A stretch of 64,000 bases of DNA from Ecdyonurus torrentis (lineage: Eukaryota; Arthropoda; Insecta; Ephemeroptera; Heptageniidae): assembly GCA_949318235.1 (NCBI GenBank), contig OX439128.1, positions 49,364,932 through 49,428,931 of the forward strand. Direction: 5' to 3'. The notes beneath the pieces are model-generated. The model was given only the letters and a program-made list of their open reading frames with translations, was not told the DNA's origin and did no database searches. Within the stretch, counting starts at the first letter, position 1. Every line of letters begins with the position of its first letter. The translations under genes and the position numbers were made by a program. Shown here piece after piece: positions 13,276 to 26,380 of the stretch.

Positions 13276-14325
13276 TTTGAAAAATTATTTTTCCAAATAA
13301 ATCTGACTGCGAGAAGTGTACTAGCCGATCATAGGTAGAGAGAAAAGATAGTTATGTAGTCCAAAATGATCTATTCTTAAGCATTGCAAAACCTTTTTTT
13401 TTTTTTTTGTTGTTGTTGAGAAAACTACTGTATTGAGAAAAAAAAGTATGATGAACACTCTTTTTTTTAAGCAACATAGAAATAGTATAAAACTTTTTTT
13501 ATATTTTTTCCAAATAAAAAATATATATATTAAAAAAATTCATATTAAAAATCATATTTTTGATTGAAATTTTTTGTCAGATGTTTCAACGTATTTTTTT
13601 TTCTATCATTGAAAATTATTTCAAAAAATAATAATAATAAAAAGTGTGAGGATTCTTACTAAAAAGTAAAAGAGGCATGATTTTATAATTTTTGAAATGC
13701 AGAGAGATGCTTTTTATGTCATCATAAAGTGAAATTTAACATTTTTCACAAACAAGGTAGGAAAAAAAAAAAGTTGAAAATTTTTATGTCAGTGAGCGTC
13801 GGAGCTTTACGTTGAAAAAACTTCGTACATAAAGAGGCGTTGAAATGTATAATAATGATTTACCTTTTTTTTAAAATTAATTTTCTGAAGTATAAAATTT
13901 TTATAAATGTGAAAAAATACGTAAAAAAATAATTTCTTTTTAATTCATAAAAGTAAAAATATTGTTAAAAAAAAACGTTTTTTTTTTTTTTTGAAATATG
14001 CTAACTGGTAAAAATAGTAAAAAAAAAAAATGTAAGTAGTTCTATTTTATTTATATATTATTCATAGTAAAAAAGGCGGTTGCATGAAATTGTTCACGTT
14101 CACTAGCGCCATGCTTTACCAGATGAATGTATGTAATGCCCATTGCATAATGAAAAACGTAATTTTTGAGCTTTTCTATAGGAAAATTAATGTTTTTCTC
14201 TAATTTTATTAATTTTCTAGAGCATAATTAAGTAGCTCATATTAGCCTATGAAAAAGAAATAGTTATAGTTCTTATAAATGATAAGAAATTTTCTTGATG
14301 AAATATTTTTGTCTTACCTTCTATG
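12209..14325. other. Non-coding stretch with T- and A-runs
   Basis: The part 12490-12800 is less AT-rich (for example GGGACCCGCACGAGGC) but has no supported frame. A T-run of about 26 lies near 13249-13274. The remainder is AT-rich with many short homopolymers; no gene seen. Confidence 0.5.
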
Positions 14326-14480
14326 AAGACACTGGGCTTTACACTCGCTGTTGTCACTATTTGAAACAACACTTATAAAATAATATGCACTTTGTACATA
14401 ATATTAAAAACACTCAATTCGATTTTATTAACAGTGTTATTTCAAATAGAGACAATAGTGAGTGTAATGCCCAGTGTCTT
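14326..14480. mobile_element. Foldback MITE with AAGACACTGGGC ends
   Basis: Arms of 48 bp (14326-14373 and 14433-14480) are near reverse complements: AAGACACTGGGCTTTACACT at left, AGTGTAATGCCCAGTGTCTT at right, with a 59-bp AT-rich centre. No second copy in the window. Confidence 0.75.
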
Positions 14481-14519
14481 ATTGCTTATCATCATGCAAC
14501 CTTACTAGAAATTCTACAT

Positions 14520-14522
<3 letters not shown>

Positions 14523-14585
<63 letters not shown>
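14523..14585 (+). repeat. (TA)n microsatellite
   Basis: About 31 TA units. Confidence 0.95.
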
Positions 14586-15616
<1,031 letters not shown>

Positions 15617-15709
15617 GAAAAATAAAAATATATACTATTTTTATTTAATCTAGTTTTATTTTGTATATTATTATAGAGTTTCTAGGTTTGTATATAATTA
15701 CTGAGAATC

Positions 15710-15714
<5 letters not shown>

Positions 15715-15779
<65 letters not shown>

Positions 15780-16008
15780 NNNNNNNNNNNNNNNNNNNNN
15801 NNNNNNNNNNNNNNNNNNNNNNNNNNNNNNNNNNNNNNNNNNNNNNNNNNNNNNNNNNNNNNNNNNNNNNNNNNNNNNNNNNNNNNNNNNNNNNNNNNNN
15901 NNNNNNNNNNNNNNNNNNNNNNNNNNNNNNNNNNNNNNNNNNNNNNNNNNNNNNNNNNNNNNNNNNNNNNNNNNNNNNNCTCTCTCATTCTCTCTCTCTC
16001 ATTCTCTA
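15715..16008 (+). repeat. (CT)n microsatellite containing an assembly gap
   Basis: CT run 15715-15779, then 200 undetermined bases (15780-15979), then CT with CATT interruptions to 16008. The gap is exactly 200 N, so it is probably a placeholder and the true array length is unknown. Frames across it are meaningless. Confidence 0.95.
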
Positions 16009-16872
16009 TGTACTAGTGTGAAGTATAAGTTTTGTTTTCATATAATGTGGTGTTGAGGGAGTAATATTAAACCACTTGAATGTAAATTAAGTACTGCGCT
16101 TTTATATACTATCCAACACACACACACATATATACAATGATGATGGTGAACCTTTATAACGTGTTTACTTCAATATAATATACTTTAATATTATTTAAAA
16201 CAAATTCTATGTGTGAGTGCAGTGTGACTATTTAAATAACAATAAAAATATTTTATTGGTTAAAAAAGTAATTAATTAAATGAATTGCTAACGGTCAATA
16301 TAGTTTTAAATTATATGTATAAATATTACTGATAATTATAGTTTTTTGTGTGAGTATTATAAGGGGTTTTAAGGTTACAGTTTAATTATATACGATATTT
16401 TTTCTTTTAACATAGAGTGCCATTAATTGATATCAACCTATGAAAGATATAACAAAAAATTAGATGGTGAATACTTCAATTTTTTTTTTTACTTGCAATG
16501 CAAAAGCCGACGCTCAGATAAAAAAAAAAATGGTAGCAAATCTTAAATATGCCCAAATCGATTAATCGAACGACTTGAAACAGGCTTTATTTTAAAACTT
16601 TCTCCAGACTTTTTCTTCCTCAGTTCTAATATAAAGCATTGTCCCAGTATGGAAGTATCCTAGCAGCTTATGCAATTTTAGCTACAGAAGTACCCAACTG
16701 GTTGCCTACTTGTAAGGGGCTCTTGTGTCATTTAGTGTGTAGTACTGTACTGTTACATTCGTTACCGTAACCGTTCGTAATAATATAAACAATAATTTTG
16801 TATAATTGATTGGATATTTATGCATTAATTTTTTTCTAGATAACCAGTGGAAGAAAGCTTACATATTATTAA
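16009..16872. other. AT-rich non-coding stretch
   Basis: No gene seen. Around 16560-16760 the composition is more balanced, but no frame is supported. Confidence 0.5.
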
Positions 16873-17288
16873 AGACATAGAATAACTTAAAGAAAATACA
16901 TGTCTTATATCCTAACATACTTGCTTCCGCGCGCGTGGAACAATTGATTTTGATTGCTTATGTTTACTCTAAAAAACTAAAATGGAAGTGCCGGAAGAGG
17001 AAACCAAGTGACGGTAAAAGTGGGAGAAAAGTTGGTGCCAGCAGCAAGCTAGGCCTGAGCTACCTCCCACTTTTACCATCACGTGATTTCCTCTTCCGGC
17101 ACTTCCTTTTCCGCATTTTGAGTAAACATAAGCAATCATTGTAAGCTGTGACATCATAAAAACGCATCTGCCATTTCTTGAATGGAAAATAAATTAGAAA
17201 TCAATGAATCTGGCTAAATCAACATTGATATTTAAGTATTATGTGTTAGGATATTAGACAAGTTTTTTGTTAACGGTGTTCTACGCAT
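16873..17288. mobile_element. TTAA-flanked GCGTAGAA element, copy 1, split by a nested MITE
   Basis: The left end (after TTAA, 16869-16872) reads AGACATAGAATAAC and the right end GTTCTACGCAT before TTAT. The right arm with GAAAATAAATTAGAAATCAA and GGATATTAGACA matches 43478-43754 and 19968. The GTTTACTC foldback MITE at 16951-17138 sits inside it. Confidence 0.65.
16951..17138. mobile_element. Foldback MITE with GTTTACTC...CCGGAA arms, copy 2
   Basis: Same arms as 4344-4542 (GGAAGTGCCGGAAGAGGAAA at left and its complement at right), but the central GGTGCCAGCAGCAAGCTAGG block runs in the opposite direction relative to the arms. Flanked by TGATTGC/GCAATCA, part of the terminal inverted repeat. 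Confidence 0.85.
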
Positions 17289-18139
17289 TTATGTATTTTA
17301 AATATCACTACTGAGATCAACAAAAAAGACAAAAAAGAAAAGCGTAAATATTTAAAATATAAAATCAAATAATAGATAACGTATCTTTTCAAGATGATTG
17401 GTCAAATACGATCTTGATAACTTTTGTTCTTTTTCTATAACATCCTATATGTACCATGTCATAAAACTGTCATATAACTGTAAAGGTAAAATGACGTATA
17501 ATTTTCACGTCTCTGATATAATGTAAGCTTGATATGTATGCAAATAAAAATGGTTATATGTATATCACATATTTATTAAACTACGATACTATTTTGGACA
17601 TTCATGGAAATAAAAGACACATATACGAAAGGAAAAGACGAATAGGTTGATGCATAAATATTTCATTCACAATATTGAGCTTTTCAAAAGATTTTTTTAT
17701 TTTCTTCAAAGTAAATCCTGTTTTTTGTATATATCATATCTGAAAAATTGTCTTCATTTCATAAAATATGAAAGAATCTTTATAAAAAATATATAAACTA
17801 TGGAAATTTTGTATAAAATACTAAATTTTTTGACATTTTACCTTCTCTAGATAAATAGTATAATATGAAAAGTAAAGATAAACATTTACATTCAAAATAT
17901 GTGTCATTAAAATAGACATTGAAAAATAACTTAACATCAAAATAAGTATAAATTTAAAAAATAGTACGTCTCTTTTTATTATTCATATAATATTAAAACT
18001 TAAAACTTCACATGCAGTAACAAAAAAAAAAAAAAAAAGTTATTCAAATAAATTTTGTGGAATTTTCAAAGTTAACAGATATTCAGACAATGATTTTTTT
18101 CCCTTTCGTAGCAAATAAAAATCAAATAAGGTTTCTTAT

Positions 18140-18142
<3 letters not shown>
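17289..18142. other. AT-rich non-coding stretch
   Basis: No gene or repeat family recognised. Confidence 0.5.

Positions 18143-18181
<39 letters not shown>
18143..18181 (+). repeat. (GA)n microsatellite
   Basis: About 19 GA units. Confidence 0.94.
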
Positions 18182-18183
<2 letters not shown>

Positions 18184-18770
18184 CAAAGAATTGAGTTACA
18201 AGATGAGTAAAATGTGACAACTCCTCAATATATAAAAGTGCGTAATTTCCTACGACGATCGAGTGACGATAGAATTGACAAGACAAGACAGTTTTTTTTT
18301 CAATCGGATATTTTCTATTTCTTTTTTCTTCTTCTTCTTCTTCTTTTTTCTTTTGTAACAAGAATTTTTAAATCAAATTTTTCAACTAACTTTTCTTCTT
18401 TCAAAATTCTTACACGTATAAGATAAGAAATTTTGTTTAAAAATAAAATTGTAATATTAGATAGTAATATAAATCTTATAGCATGATAATTTTTTATAGT
18501 TCTTTTTTCTTCCTTTGTACTTGAATGAAAAATAGTTTGAATATTTATTATCCTGTAAGTCAAAATCAAAGAGAAAAAGAACAACAAAATGCAATATTTT
18601 CAACAAGGAATAAAATTGTCTTTTGTAAAAGTTATGTGCATGTATATTTTGTATATGTTTGTATTTATCATTATTATTAATGTATATATGTATATTATGC
18701 ATGTTTAATATTTAAACTTACAAATTATATTATATTATTTCAATTTAATTTCTTTGTTTATACTTTTTAT

Positions 18771-19204
18771 CAGTCTTGGGTTTGATACTCAAAATTTCTA
18801 TATAACGATAAAGTTACTTTTAAAACGTCTCCCACGATAACGATACTATAAAGATAACGATAGTTCTTCGGTAACGATAACTATAAATTATAGTGCAATG
18901 TTTTTATTGAAATAAAATCTTTTTAAATTATTGCTTCATGACTGTACTTATACCTACAATGATTACCCGCCTCATTTGTATATTTTCCTATTTAAATTTT
19001 TGGGGACATTTTCGTATTATATGTGCACTTTTCATATTTGTGTGTGTATTTTGTCTTATTTTTGGAGCAAAAAGTATCGGTATCGATGCGACGATTATGT
19101 CGTCAATTTTTGTTAGTCTATAACGATAACTTTTATGAAACTGTTAATCTATTACGCATCGATAAGTATCGTTATTGTATTTACGATAATTGAACCCAAG
19201 ACTT
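18771..19204. mobile_element. hAT-like MITE, CAGTCTTGGGTT ends, copy A
   Basis: The left end CAGTCTTGGGTTTGA is matched by TTGAACCCAAGACT at right. Subterminal ACGATAACGATA words are reiterated inward from both ends. The flanks CTTTTTAT and TTTTTTTT match 6 of 8, a weak 8-bp duplication. Overlapping frames in the middle (18931-19123) have no family resemblance. Confidence 0.6.
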
Positions 19205-19766
19205 TTTTTTTTCAGTATTAACAGTATTTAACAGTCATAAAATATGTACAAAATATTGTGACAATGTATTGATGTAAATAAAAATGATTGAAAACCAACT
19301 GACAAGGCTTTAAACTTGGTTGAACTATGTAATTAAAATATTTAATAATATGAAAGCAACTGTTTAGAGGCCAAATTTAAGCAAATAGTTAGAATAAAAC
19401 CAATAGTAATAATTAAAGTTATACAATATTTTTATATAAATGATGTACAATGTTTCAAATATAAAATATTATGTCACTTCTACTTTTTTTTTTAAATCTA
19501 ATTACATTTTTACAAACTAGCTTTATAATTTTACACGTCAATAAATACAACCCGTGAGTTAATATGTTAATTAACATTTTATTAAGTTGCTCATTTTAAT
19601 GTTGAAATAGTAATATAAAAAACACTTTACAAGAGTTTAACAAGAGATTAACTGGTAACAACGTATGGGAGATAATGTTTTACACTGAAAACACAGAAGA
19701 AGAAAAAACACATAAAAATGACACAAATAGCATTTAAAAGATACATCTAGTACTAGTTTTTAACTG

Positions 19767-19968
19767 TGCATAAAATAAGTTCTAAAATAAAATAAATACA
19801 TGCAATATCACGGGCGTGGAAACAAGTAACCTGTAACGTCATAAACCCGCATCTGCCATATTATGAATGGAAAATAAATTAGAAATCAATGACTCCCGTC
19901 AAATCAACGTTGATATTTAGGTATGTTAGGATATTAGACATGTTTTTTGTTCAAGGTGTTCTACGCCT
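19767..19968. mobile_element. TTAA-flanked GCGTAGAA element, copy 2, left end eroded
   Basis: The right part (CGCATCTGCC, GAAAATAAATTAGAAATCAA, ATCAACGTTGATATTTAGG, GTTCAAGGTGTTCTACGCC) matches the right half of the full element at 43478. It ends at TTAA (19969-19972). The left boundary is uncertain. Confidence 0.6.
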
Positions 19969-20029
19969 TTAAGAAATCTAGAAAATATGAGCGTCAAATA
20001 TGTATCTTACAACTATGAAGGAGCCAGAA

Positions 20030-20032
<3 letters not shown>

Positions 20033-20087
<55 letters not shown>
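20033..20087 (+). repeat. (GA)n microsatellite
   Basis: About 27 GA units. Confidence 0.95.
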
Positions 20088-20092
<5 letters not shown>

Positions 20093-20569
20093 AACCATCG
20101 ATATAAAACAAAATTGCTCTTCTGTCAAATCGTATAATCTGAAGCTATACAATGAGTGCAGTAAATGTTCCTCCTGCTGCTGTGAACCCCATAATATGTA
20201 GATGATACACTTACCCAACTCACAATAACTTCAGATGAAATATTTAGACGCAATAAAGACATGTTTGACAAGATATTTTGATTGATGTGATTTATGCAGT
20301 AGACCTATGGTAAGAGATACTATAATATTTTATATTGTGTTTTTCAAACTTTGACAATAGTAACAACAAAACATCCATCATAACGTATAAAACACAAATA
20401 AAAAACAAAACAAATAAACTCATGTTTAAAACATTCAACTTCTTCAATAATATGTACTTAATTTTGTTGTATATAAGAAGATACTTCATCTTTATTTTCG
20501 TATACATGAAAATATCATATTTAATATACTGTTGTTTTTCTATGAAATCATTTGTTTTGATTAATAGCA

Positions 20570-20575
<6 letters not shown>

Positions 20576-20616
<41 letters not shown>
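20576..20616 (+). repeat. (TA)n microsatellite, 5' of the SINE
   Basis: About 20 TA units directly adjoining the tRNA-like head of the SINE. Confidence 0.93.
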
Positions 20617-20617
<1 letters not shown>

Positions 20618-20994
20618 CCTGCCCATGTGGTGTAGTGGTTAGCGTGCTCGTTTGACACGCTGGAGGTTCGGCGTTCGTTACCAAGCCGGGTTGGCCTTGT
20701 AGGCCAGCTTGTAAGAGCGGTGGTTAGAACGGTGAAGTTTCAGTGTGTTTCAATGTGTACGTTTCCGCTGCAATGCGTGGGTTGGCCAGGCAGTTTGATA
20801 ACCTCTCGTCCATAGTGGCGAGTGCTGCCGTCGTAAGATTTGGTGGTCCGAGCTGCACAGGTCTGGTATTAGGAGCCCAGAGGAGTGTGGTATTAAGGGT
20901 AGAGCCTGTGGTCTGGTAAGCCACAGATCATTGTAAGCCCTCTTACTAAAAAGGATTCGTCCTGGCCTACCCCGAAAGGGATTATGGCGTCATG

Positions 20995-20998
<4 letters not shown>
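20617..20998 (+). mobile_element. tRNA-derived SINE, full-length candidate
   Basis: The head has a pol III box A-like GTGGTGTAGTGGTTAGCGTG and, about 40 bp on, a box B-like GGCGTTCGTTACC, spaced as in a tRNA gene. The body (GTTGGCCAGGCAGT, GGCGAGTGCTGCCGTCGTAA, GGTGGTCCGAGCTGCACAGG) and end (ACCCCGAAAGGGATTATGGC, GTCATGAT) recur in a 5'-truncated copy at 50103-50354. It is bracketed by TA arrays, as if inserted into TA-rich DNA or seeding the 3' array. Mobilisation would need an unlinked LINE. A 66-codon frame on the minus strand is a SINE artefact. Confidence 0.85.

Positions 20999-21000
<2 letters not shown>

Positions 21001-21081
<81 letters not shown>
21001..21081 (+). repeat. (TA)n microsatellite, 3' of the SINE
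   Basis: About 40 TA units beginning at the SINE's 3' end, then (CATA)n. Confidence 0.95.
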
Positions 21082-21085
<4 letters not shown>

Positions 21086-21840
21086 CATACACACACGATA
21101 AACGGAAAACAACAACAATACTGTGACAGTAATAAAATTTACGAATATTTTATTACGTCCTTAATTCTTATATAATAACTATTTTTAAACACCAATAAAT
21201 TTACTATCATATAAATTCTATTAATATTAATAATTTTACTATTTTAAAATTCCATTATTATACAATTCGTTATATTTTACAAATACCATTAAAATTGTAA
21301 TGTGTATATATAAAAAGTATTAACATTTTAAATTGTCATTTGCATTTAAAATACAACAAAGAACAAAAAATCCTTTCTTTACAATAATAATATAAAATTT
21401 GTAGTAGAAAACGAGATAATATGTGCTGAATGCAATATATTATTCATTAATTCTCTTATGATTTTATAAAAGGTAAAGTTAGAAAAAAAAGGTGAAATTC
21501 GCCATCAGGTTTTCCAGCCATTCATCGTCTATATTATTACAGCATTGTGACACACGGCTTTAGCTCTTAAGTCAACATACCAATGAATTTACTTTACTGA
21601 ATTGAAAATAAATTGGCAAACTTTGGAGATAATTCTCTCAGAGATGACTTTTCATACTTTTTTTTTTCGTTCTCTTGCTTGCTTAAAAAAAAAAAAATGT
21701 TTGACTTAGATGTTACTAAAAAAATTTTTTTAACTTGATTTATAATAAATTTTAGTTAATGTAAGATTTGCTGTATTTTTTTAATAAACAATATAAAATC
21801 ATATGTACTCTTAAAATACATGTAAATAAGTTAAATTTTA
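21082..21840. other. AT-rich non-coding stretch
   Basis: No gene or family repeat recognised. Confidence 0.5.

Positions 21841-21907
<67 letters not shown>
21841..21907 (+). repeat. (GA)n microsatellite
   Basis: GA run of about 33 units with one GACA near the start. Confidence 0.95.
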
Positions 21908-21908
<1 letters not shown>

Positions 21909-22428
21909 GATATAAAAAAAACGTTCTCGAAAAAAACTAACTTTTATAAGCTATAAAATATTAACATTTTAAGTTTTCTCATTATATCTACGTTTTTATA
22001 TTTACAACAATTTAATTTAAAAATGTATTTGAAATATATTTATGAAAAATATATTTCAAAACATACAAATATAAATATATAAAAAAAAGTTGAACATTTT
22101 GAAATTCATATTCAATAATATATATATTTTTTGGAAAAAAAAAAAAAAAAAAAAAGGAAATGAAATGAAAAATGTAAAAGAAATATAAAAAATAGAGGCT
22201 TGTAAGACATGGGTAATTTTATGCGAACATAATCTATATATTATGATATTTTATTATTCTGTTTTGTGATGAATTCATTCATCAAATAAAAATAAAGAAG
22301 GTATTGAGTGTAAAAAAAAAAGGCAATCAATTGCAAAATCAATCATTCATAACTTTTACGCATTTGACTCAACAGTAAACAAAAAGTAATCAATCAAAAT
22401 CTTTGAAAATTTATTGTTTCAAATTACA

Positions 22429-22431
<3 letters not shown>

Positions 22432-22465
<34 letters not shown>
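22432..22465 (+). repeat. (CT)n microsatellite
   Basis: About 16 CT units. Confidence 0.94.
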
Positions 22466-22466
<1 letters not shown>

Positions 22467-22949
22467 GTTCCTATATTTTTGAAGGTATAATAAAAGTAAA
22501 AAAAAAAAAAACATGATATTTTCCAACACACGATTATTAAATTTTCTGATAAACATCATTCATTATTTACAATATACAAATACATATATATAAAATGTAA
22601 TACAATTATTGATTTTTGTTTCAACGAGCTACTGATTAACAAGATTTGATAATAAATTTATCAAATATTATTTTATTAACACGTTTTATATTTCCATCAT
22701 CATCATCAGTTTCATGTATTACTTTTTTTTTTTTTTTTTTAGTAAAACAATATTAATATTTAATTGAAATTTTATAAATAAATAAAAATTGTGTATTCAT
22801 GATCATTTGGAAAAAAACAAACAAAAAAACCATTTGATGTTATTTTGTTTATATGTGTGTGTGTGAGAGAGTGAGTCATTATTTTTTTGTACACAATATA
22901 AATTGATATCATTTTTATTGTTTTATTTTTAACTTTTAAAGAGAGGAGG

Positions 22950-23058
<109 letters not shown>

Positions 23059-23279
23059 TCATTTTTATTTATAAAATATAAACAGAGAGTGAAGAATAGT
23101 AAGAGTTATATTTTATTAAATTAAAAAGAAAATGTAATTTAAAATTTTAAGATATATAGACCTATATTTTATATTATGATATACAATTTTAGTTGGTTAT
23201 ATTATTTATTTTTGTAGCTATTGTTTTCTAAATTTAATTTTACTTTTATTTGATGGTATAGCTTTAAAGTTTTGTAAGG

Positions 23280-23282
<3 letters not shown>

Positions 23283-23344
<62 letters not shown>
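23283..23344 (+). repeat. (GA)n microsatellite
   Basis: About 31 GA units. Confidence 0.95.
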
Positions 23345-23348
<4 letters not shown>

Positions 23349-23997
23349 AGAAAAAAGCTACTTTAAGCAAGGGTAAATTACCTCATTTCCTTGTTTTGGG
23401 AATGGAAGACGCCAAGCTACGCAATCAACAAACAATTGAGACACAATATAAATGTTCTCAGCGACCTAAATAACAATAATAGTCAACAAAAGAAAAATCT
23501 TGAAAAATAAAATTATATAAAAGTTCAAATATATATTCATTATTAAAATTTTGTTAACGCTAAAACTATTTTTAATTTTAAAAAACAATGGTATGTATAT
23601 AAAATTTTAATTTTAAAAATTGTAATGATGAACTTTTTAATTACATATTTTGTAAAATTTTGACAAAGGTATACTTTTATATTAAATGATTAGTTCAAGA
23701 GGAAAACATCATTGATATATATAATAATAAAATAATTATGGCTCCAAGGATATAAATTTTTTAAATATACGTATTATAGTTTTTTTCTGTTGATAACAAA
23801 TATTCCATGACAAAGTAATGTTTGAAATTAAATTTAGGATACATTTTTTAATAAAAACTAAAAAAAAAAAAAAAAAAAAGATGACATCGATGTTTTGATT
23901 TTCACCAGCACCTATGCACCCATATAACTTAAGAATAATATACTGATAATAACAGTTTCACAAACTTCATTTTAATATGTTTATATTTATTAAATAT
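23345..23997. other. AT-rich non-coding stretch
   Basis: No gene; an A-run of about 20 near 23860. Confidence 0.5.
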
Positions 23998-24122
23998 GTA
24001 CAACTCTGGCTAAAAGTTTGAGAACGATTTGTATAGGCAACCCACAACCACCCAATGCTATCTTTATGAGAAAACGCTGCAGCAGCCGCTGCCCCATTCT
24101 TAAACATTTGAACAGAGGTATA
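23998..24122 (+). mobile_element. Tc1/mariner-like palindromic MITE, copy 1 (diverged)
   Basis: The left end GTACAACTCTGGCTAAAAGT and the degenerate right end CATTTGAACAGAGGTATAC are inverted. The centre (TTATGAGAAAACGCTGC, GCCGCTGCCCC) is shared with copies at 29568 and 34777. CTGGCCAAAAGTTT-type ends on TA sites are typical of Tc1/mariner relatives. Confidence 0.8.
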
Positions 24123-24308
24123 CTTACAGTTGTGTAATTCATTGTATGTTATATTGTTACTGTTCTATATTATGTTATATTAATTTCAAGTTATTTTGAC
24201 AATCCCAATGCTTGTTGCAACTATAATTGTTACTATGAACTGCCTTGGTCAATGAAGTATCTTATTTTTGAGAGTTTGTAATTTAACGCCTATTTTACAC
24301 GGGGAGTT

Positions 24309-24482
24309 TTAATAAAAGGGTATGGCTTTCATGTTACACCGTGTTATATAAGCAGTAAACACAGTGGTCTGTGAAACCAAAGATCCGGGTTCGAGTCCCG
24401 GTCGAGCCCAATTCCTTTCAATGTCAGTTTACTGCTTATATAACACGGGGTAACATGAAATCAAAACTCTTTCATTATCTTA
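24309..24482 (+). mobile_element. Palindromic element carrying a tRNA-like 3' half
   Basis: Arms of about 52 bp (24309-24360 and 24427-24482; core GTGTTATATAAGCAGTAAAC and its complement) flank 66 bp that look like the 3' half of a tRNA. The region has a hairpin loop CTGTGAA closed by GGT/ACC (GTG in the anticodon position), a perfect T-arm CCGGG-TTCGAGT-CCCGG and a 3' acceptor strand TCGAGCCCA. There is no matching 5' acceptor strand (GGGCTCGA) or D-arm upstream, so it is not a working tRNA gene. It contains a canonical box B. Confidence 0.7.
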
Positions 24483-25159
24483 TTCTTATTAAGAAAATGA
24501 CATGATATTAATATCTCTAATAAACGATATTGATTGTATAATTTCTGTATCACACTTATTATTTTGAAACTAGTTGTAAAACATTTTGAATAATCATTTT
24601 AATAGCATTTGATTTCAAATATTTTGCTTCCACAGTTTATCGAATAATTAAAAAAAAATAAATAAATAAAGGAAAAGAGTAATAAACATTAATAGTGAAA
24701 AGTAGAGAAAAGTCGTTTAGAATTTTCTACTAAATTATTTAATAAATTTAGAGACGTAATTTATGTCATTTGCAAAAGAGAGAAAAAAATTAAAATATAG
24801 AGATAGGACACAGCAGATTAATTTAATTAGTCTCACTAATTACGAAATAAACCACAGATTTTACTTAATATTTTTGGGAACGATGTAAAATAAAATATCA
24901 TCAAAAATAATGTGAGTTGAGCAGGATTTTCTCGCGCATCAAAAGATAAAGTTAAAGACTCTTTATGTCATATAAACCACAAATTTACGGTAGATAAGAA
25001 GTTGACATGCCAAGTTGTGGTTTTCACGCTTTCGTTCCTAGCAACACGACACTTGCTGTTTTACTTTCAAGCTTGTATCTTTTTTACTAAACTATTGATT
25101 CTTTACAGAAATCATATACATTCGTTTATTTATAATACATTATACACATTGGAATAACT
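24483..25159. other. AT-rich non-coding stretch
   Basis: No gene or recognised repeat. Confidence 0.5.
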
Positions 25160-25567
25160 ACATGGAAAGAATAAATATCGTAATTAATGCTGCATATGGT
25201 ATAGATGTTGCTAAACGGAGCTTATTGGTTTATCGCGCGGGGGAAGCTAAGGGTCCCCTAATTTAACATTACGCTTATGGGGAAAAACAGTTTTTTTATG
25301 CGATTTTTGAGAAAAATGCTCCACCGATTTCGGAGAAATTGAAATGAGAAATACTAGACATATTTTTACGTGCTTTATGCCATAGAAATTTTTTAAGAAA
25401 TTTTTAAACCAATAACCTCCAACATAAATAATTATGCTGAACAATATAATATTTATTTACTATTATAACATAGCAATTATAGTGCAGCTTGAATTATGCT
25501 GTATTGAACAAATGCTGCTGAAAATGAGCTAGCATAATTATTTCGTACTTATTTTTTTGTTCGTGTA
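25160..25567. mobile_element. MITE with ACACGGA-type ends, copy 2, with nested insert
   Basis: The left end ACATGGAAAGAATAAATATC and right end AATTATTTCGTACTTATT...CGTGTA flank GCATAATTATG-type words. A second inverted-repeat element (25216-25424, GGAGCTTATTGGTTTA ends) interrupts its left half. Confidence 0.6.
25216..25424. mobile_element. Foldback element nested in the MITE, CTTATTGGTTTA ends
   Basis: GGAGCTTATTGGTTTA at left is matched by TAAACCAATAACCTCC at right, about 200 bp apart. Flanking sequence on both sides belongs to the ACACGGA MITE. The minus-strand frame here is not supported as a gene. Confidence 0.55.
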
Positions 25568-25639
25568 TATAATTATATTGTTGCTATTGATGTTTTAAAT
25601 CAATTCTTAATTTATTTGAGTTGTTTGTGGATAATTTCT

Positions 25640-25950
25640 GCATGGAAATAATAAATTACTTAATTTATGCTGCATTTACATCATGTCACATATATGTATG
25701 ATGCTACATTAAAACAGCATAAATAATGTGTAGTAAAACATAATATTGAATGTATTGGTTCAGAGATAGGGCTTGTTGCCCTGACTGCACCTTTTGCCTA
25801 TCTTATTTTGCAATATAGATATTATTTATTTTAATATGTATGCTTTATAACATAATTATTATGCAATATTGCATAGATTATGCCATATTTAACAAATTGT
25901 ACTAAAAATGAGTTAGCATAATTATTCCGTTCTTGTTTTTGTCTGTGTGT
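25640..25950. mobile_element. MITE with ACACGGA-type ends, copy 3
   Basis: Left end GCATGGAAATAATAAATTAC, right end AATTATTCCGTTCTTGTTTT then GTCTGTGTGT; the interior has TTATGCTGCAT words shared with the other copies. Confidence 0.6.
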
Positions 25951-26275
25951 ATAAGGATTATTTATGTAAAATATATATAAAGATGAGTTTTCCATAACTT
26001 AAGTGATATTTTGGTATATTAATAGCTGTTATATTCAGGTTATACTTATTGCAATTTACTCCATTTATAGGTAGTAATTTGTATCCGTATTTCTTACTAT
26101 ATCTTCCTTTCCATAGGCATATATATATAATACATTCAATTAATTTTACTTCTTAAGAAAAATAATCTAAACTATATTTTTTGAGTTACATAGGGCGCAA
26201 GATATAAATATATACTTCATTTTCATATGCAGCTCTTTACTAAAACGTTTTACGCAGTTGATTTTTTTGGGGATA

Positions 26276-26380
<105 letters not shown>

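Noticed and set aside
24361..24426. A functional tRNA gene (GTG anticodon-like loop)
   Set aside because: No 5' acceptor strand or D-arm; the anticodon stem has only four pairs; it lies inside a palindrome.
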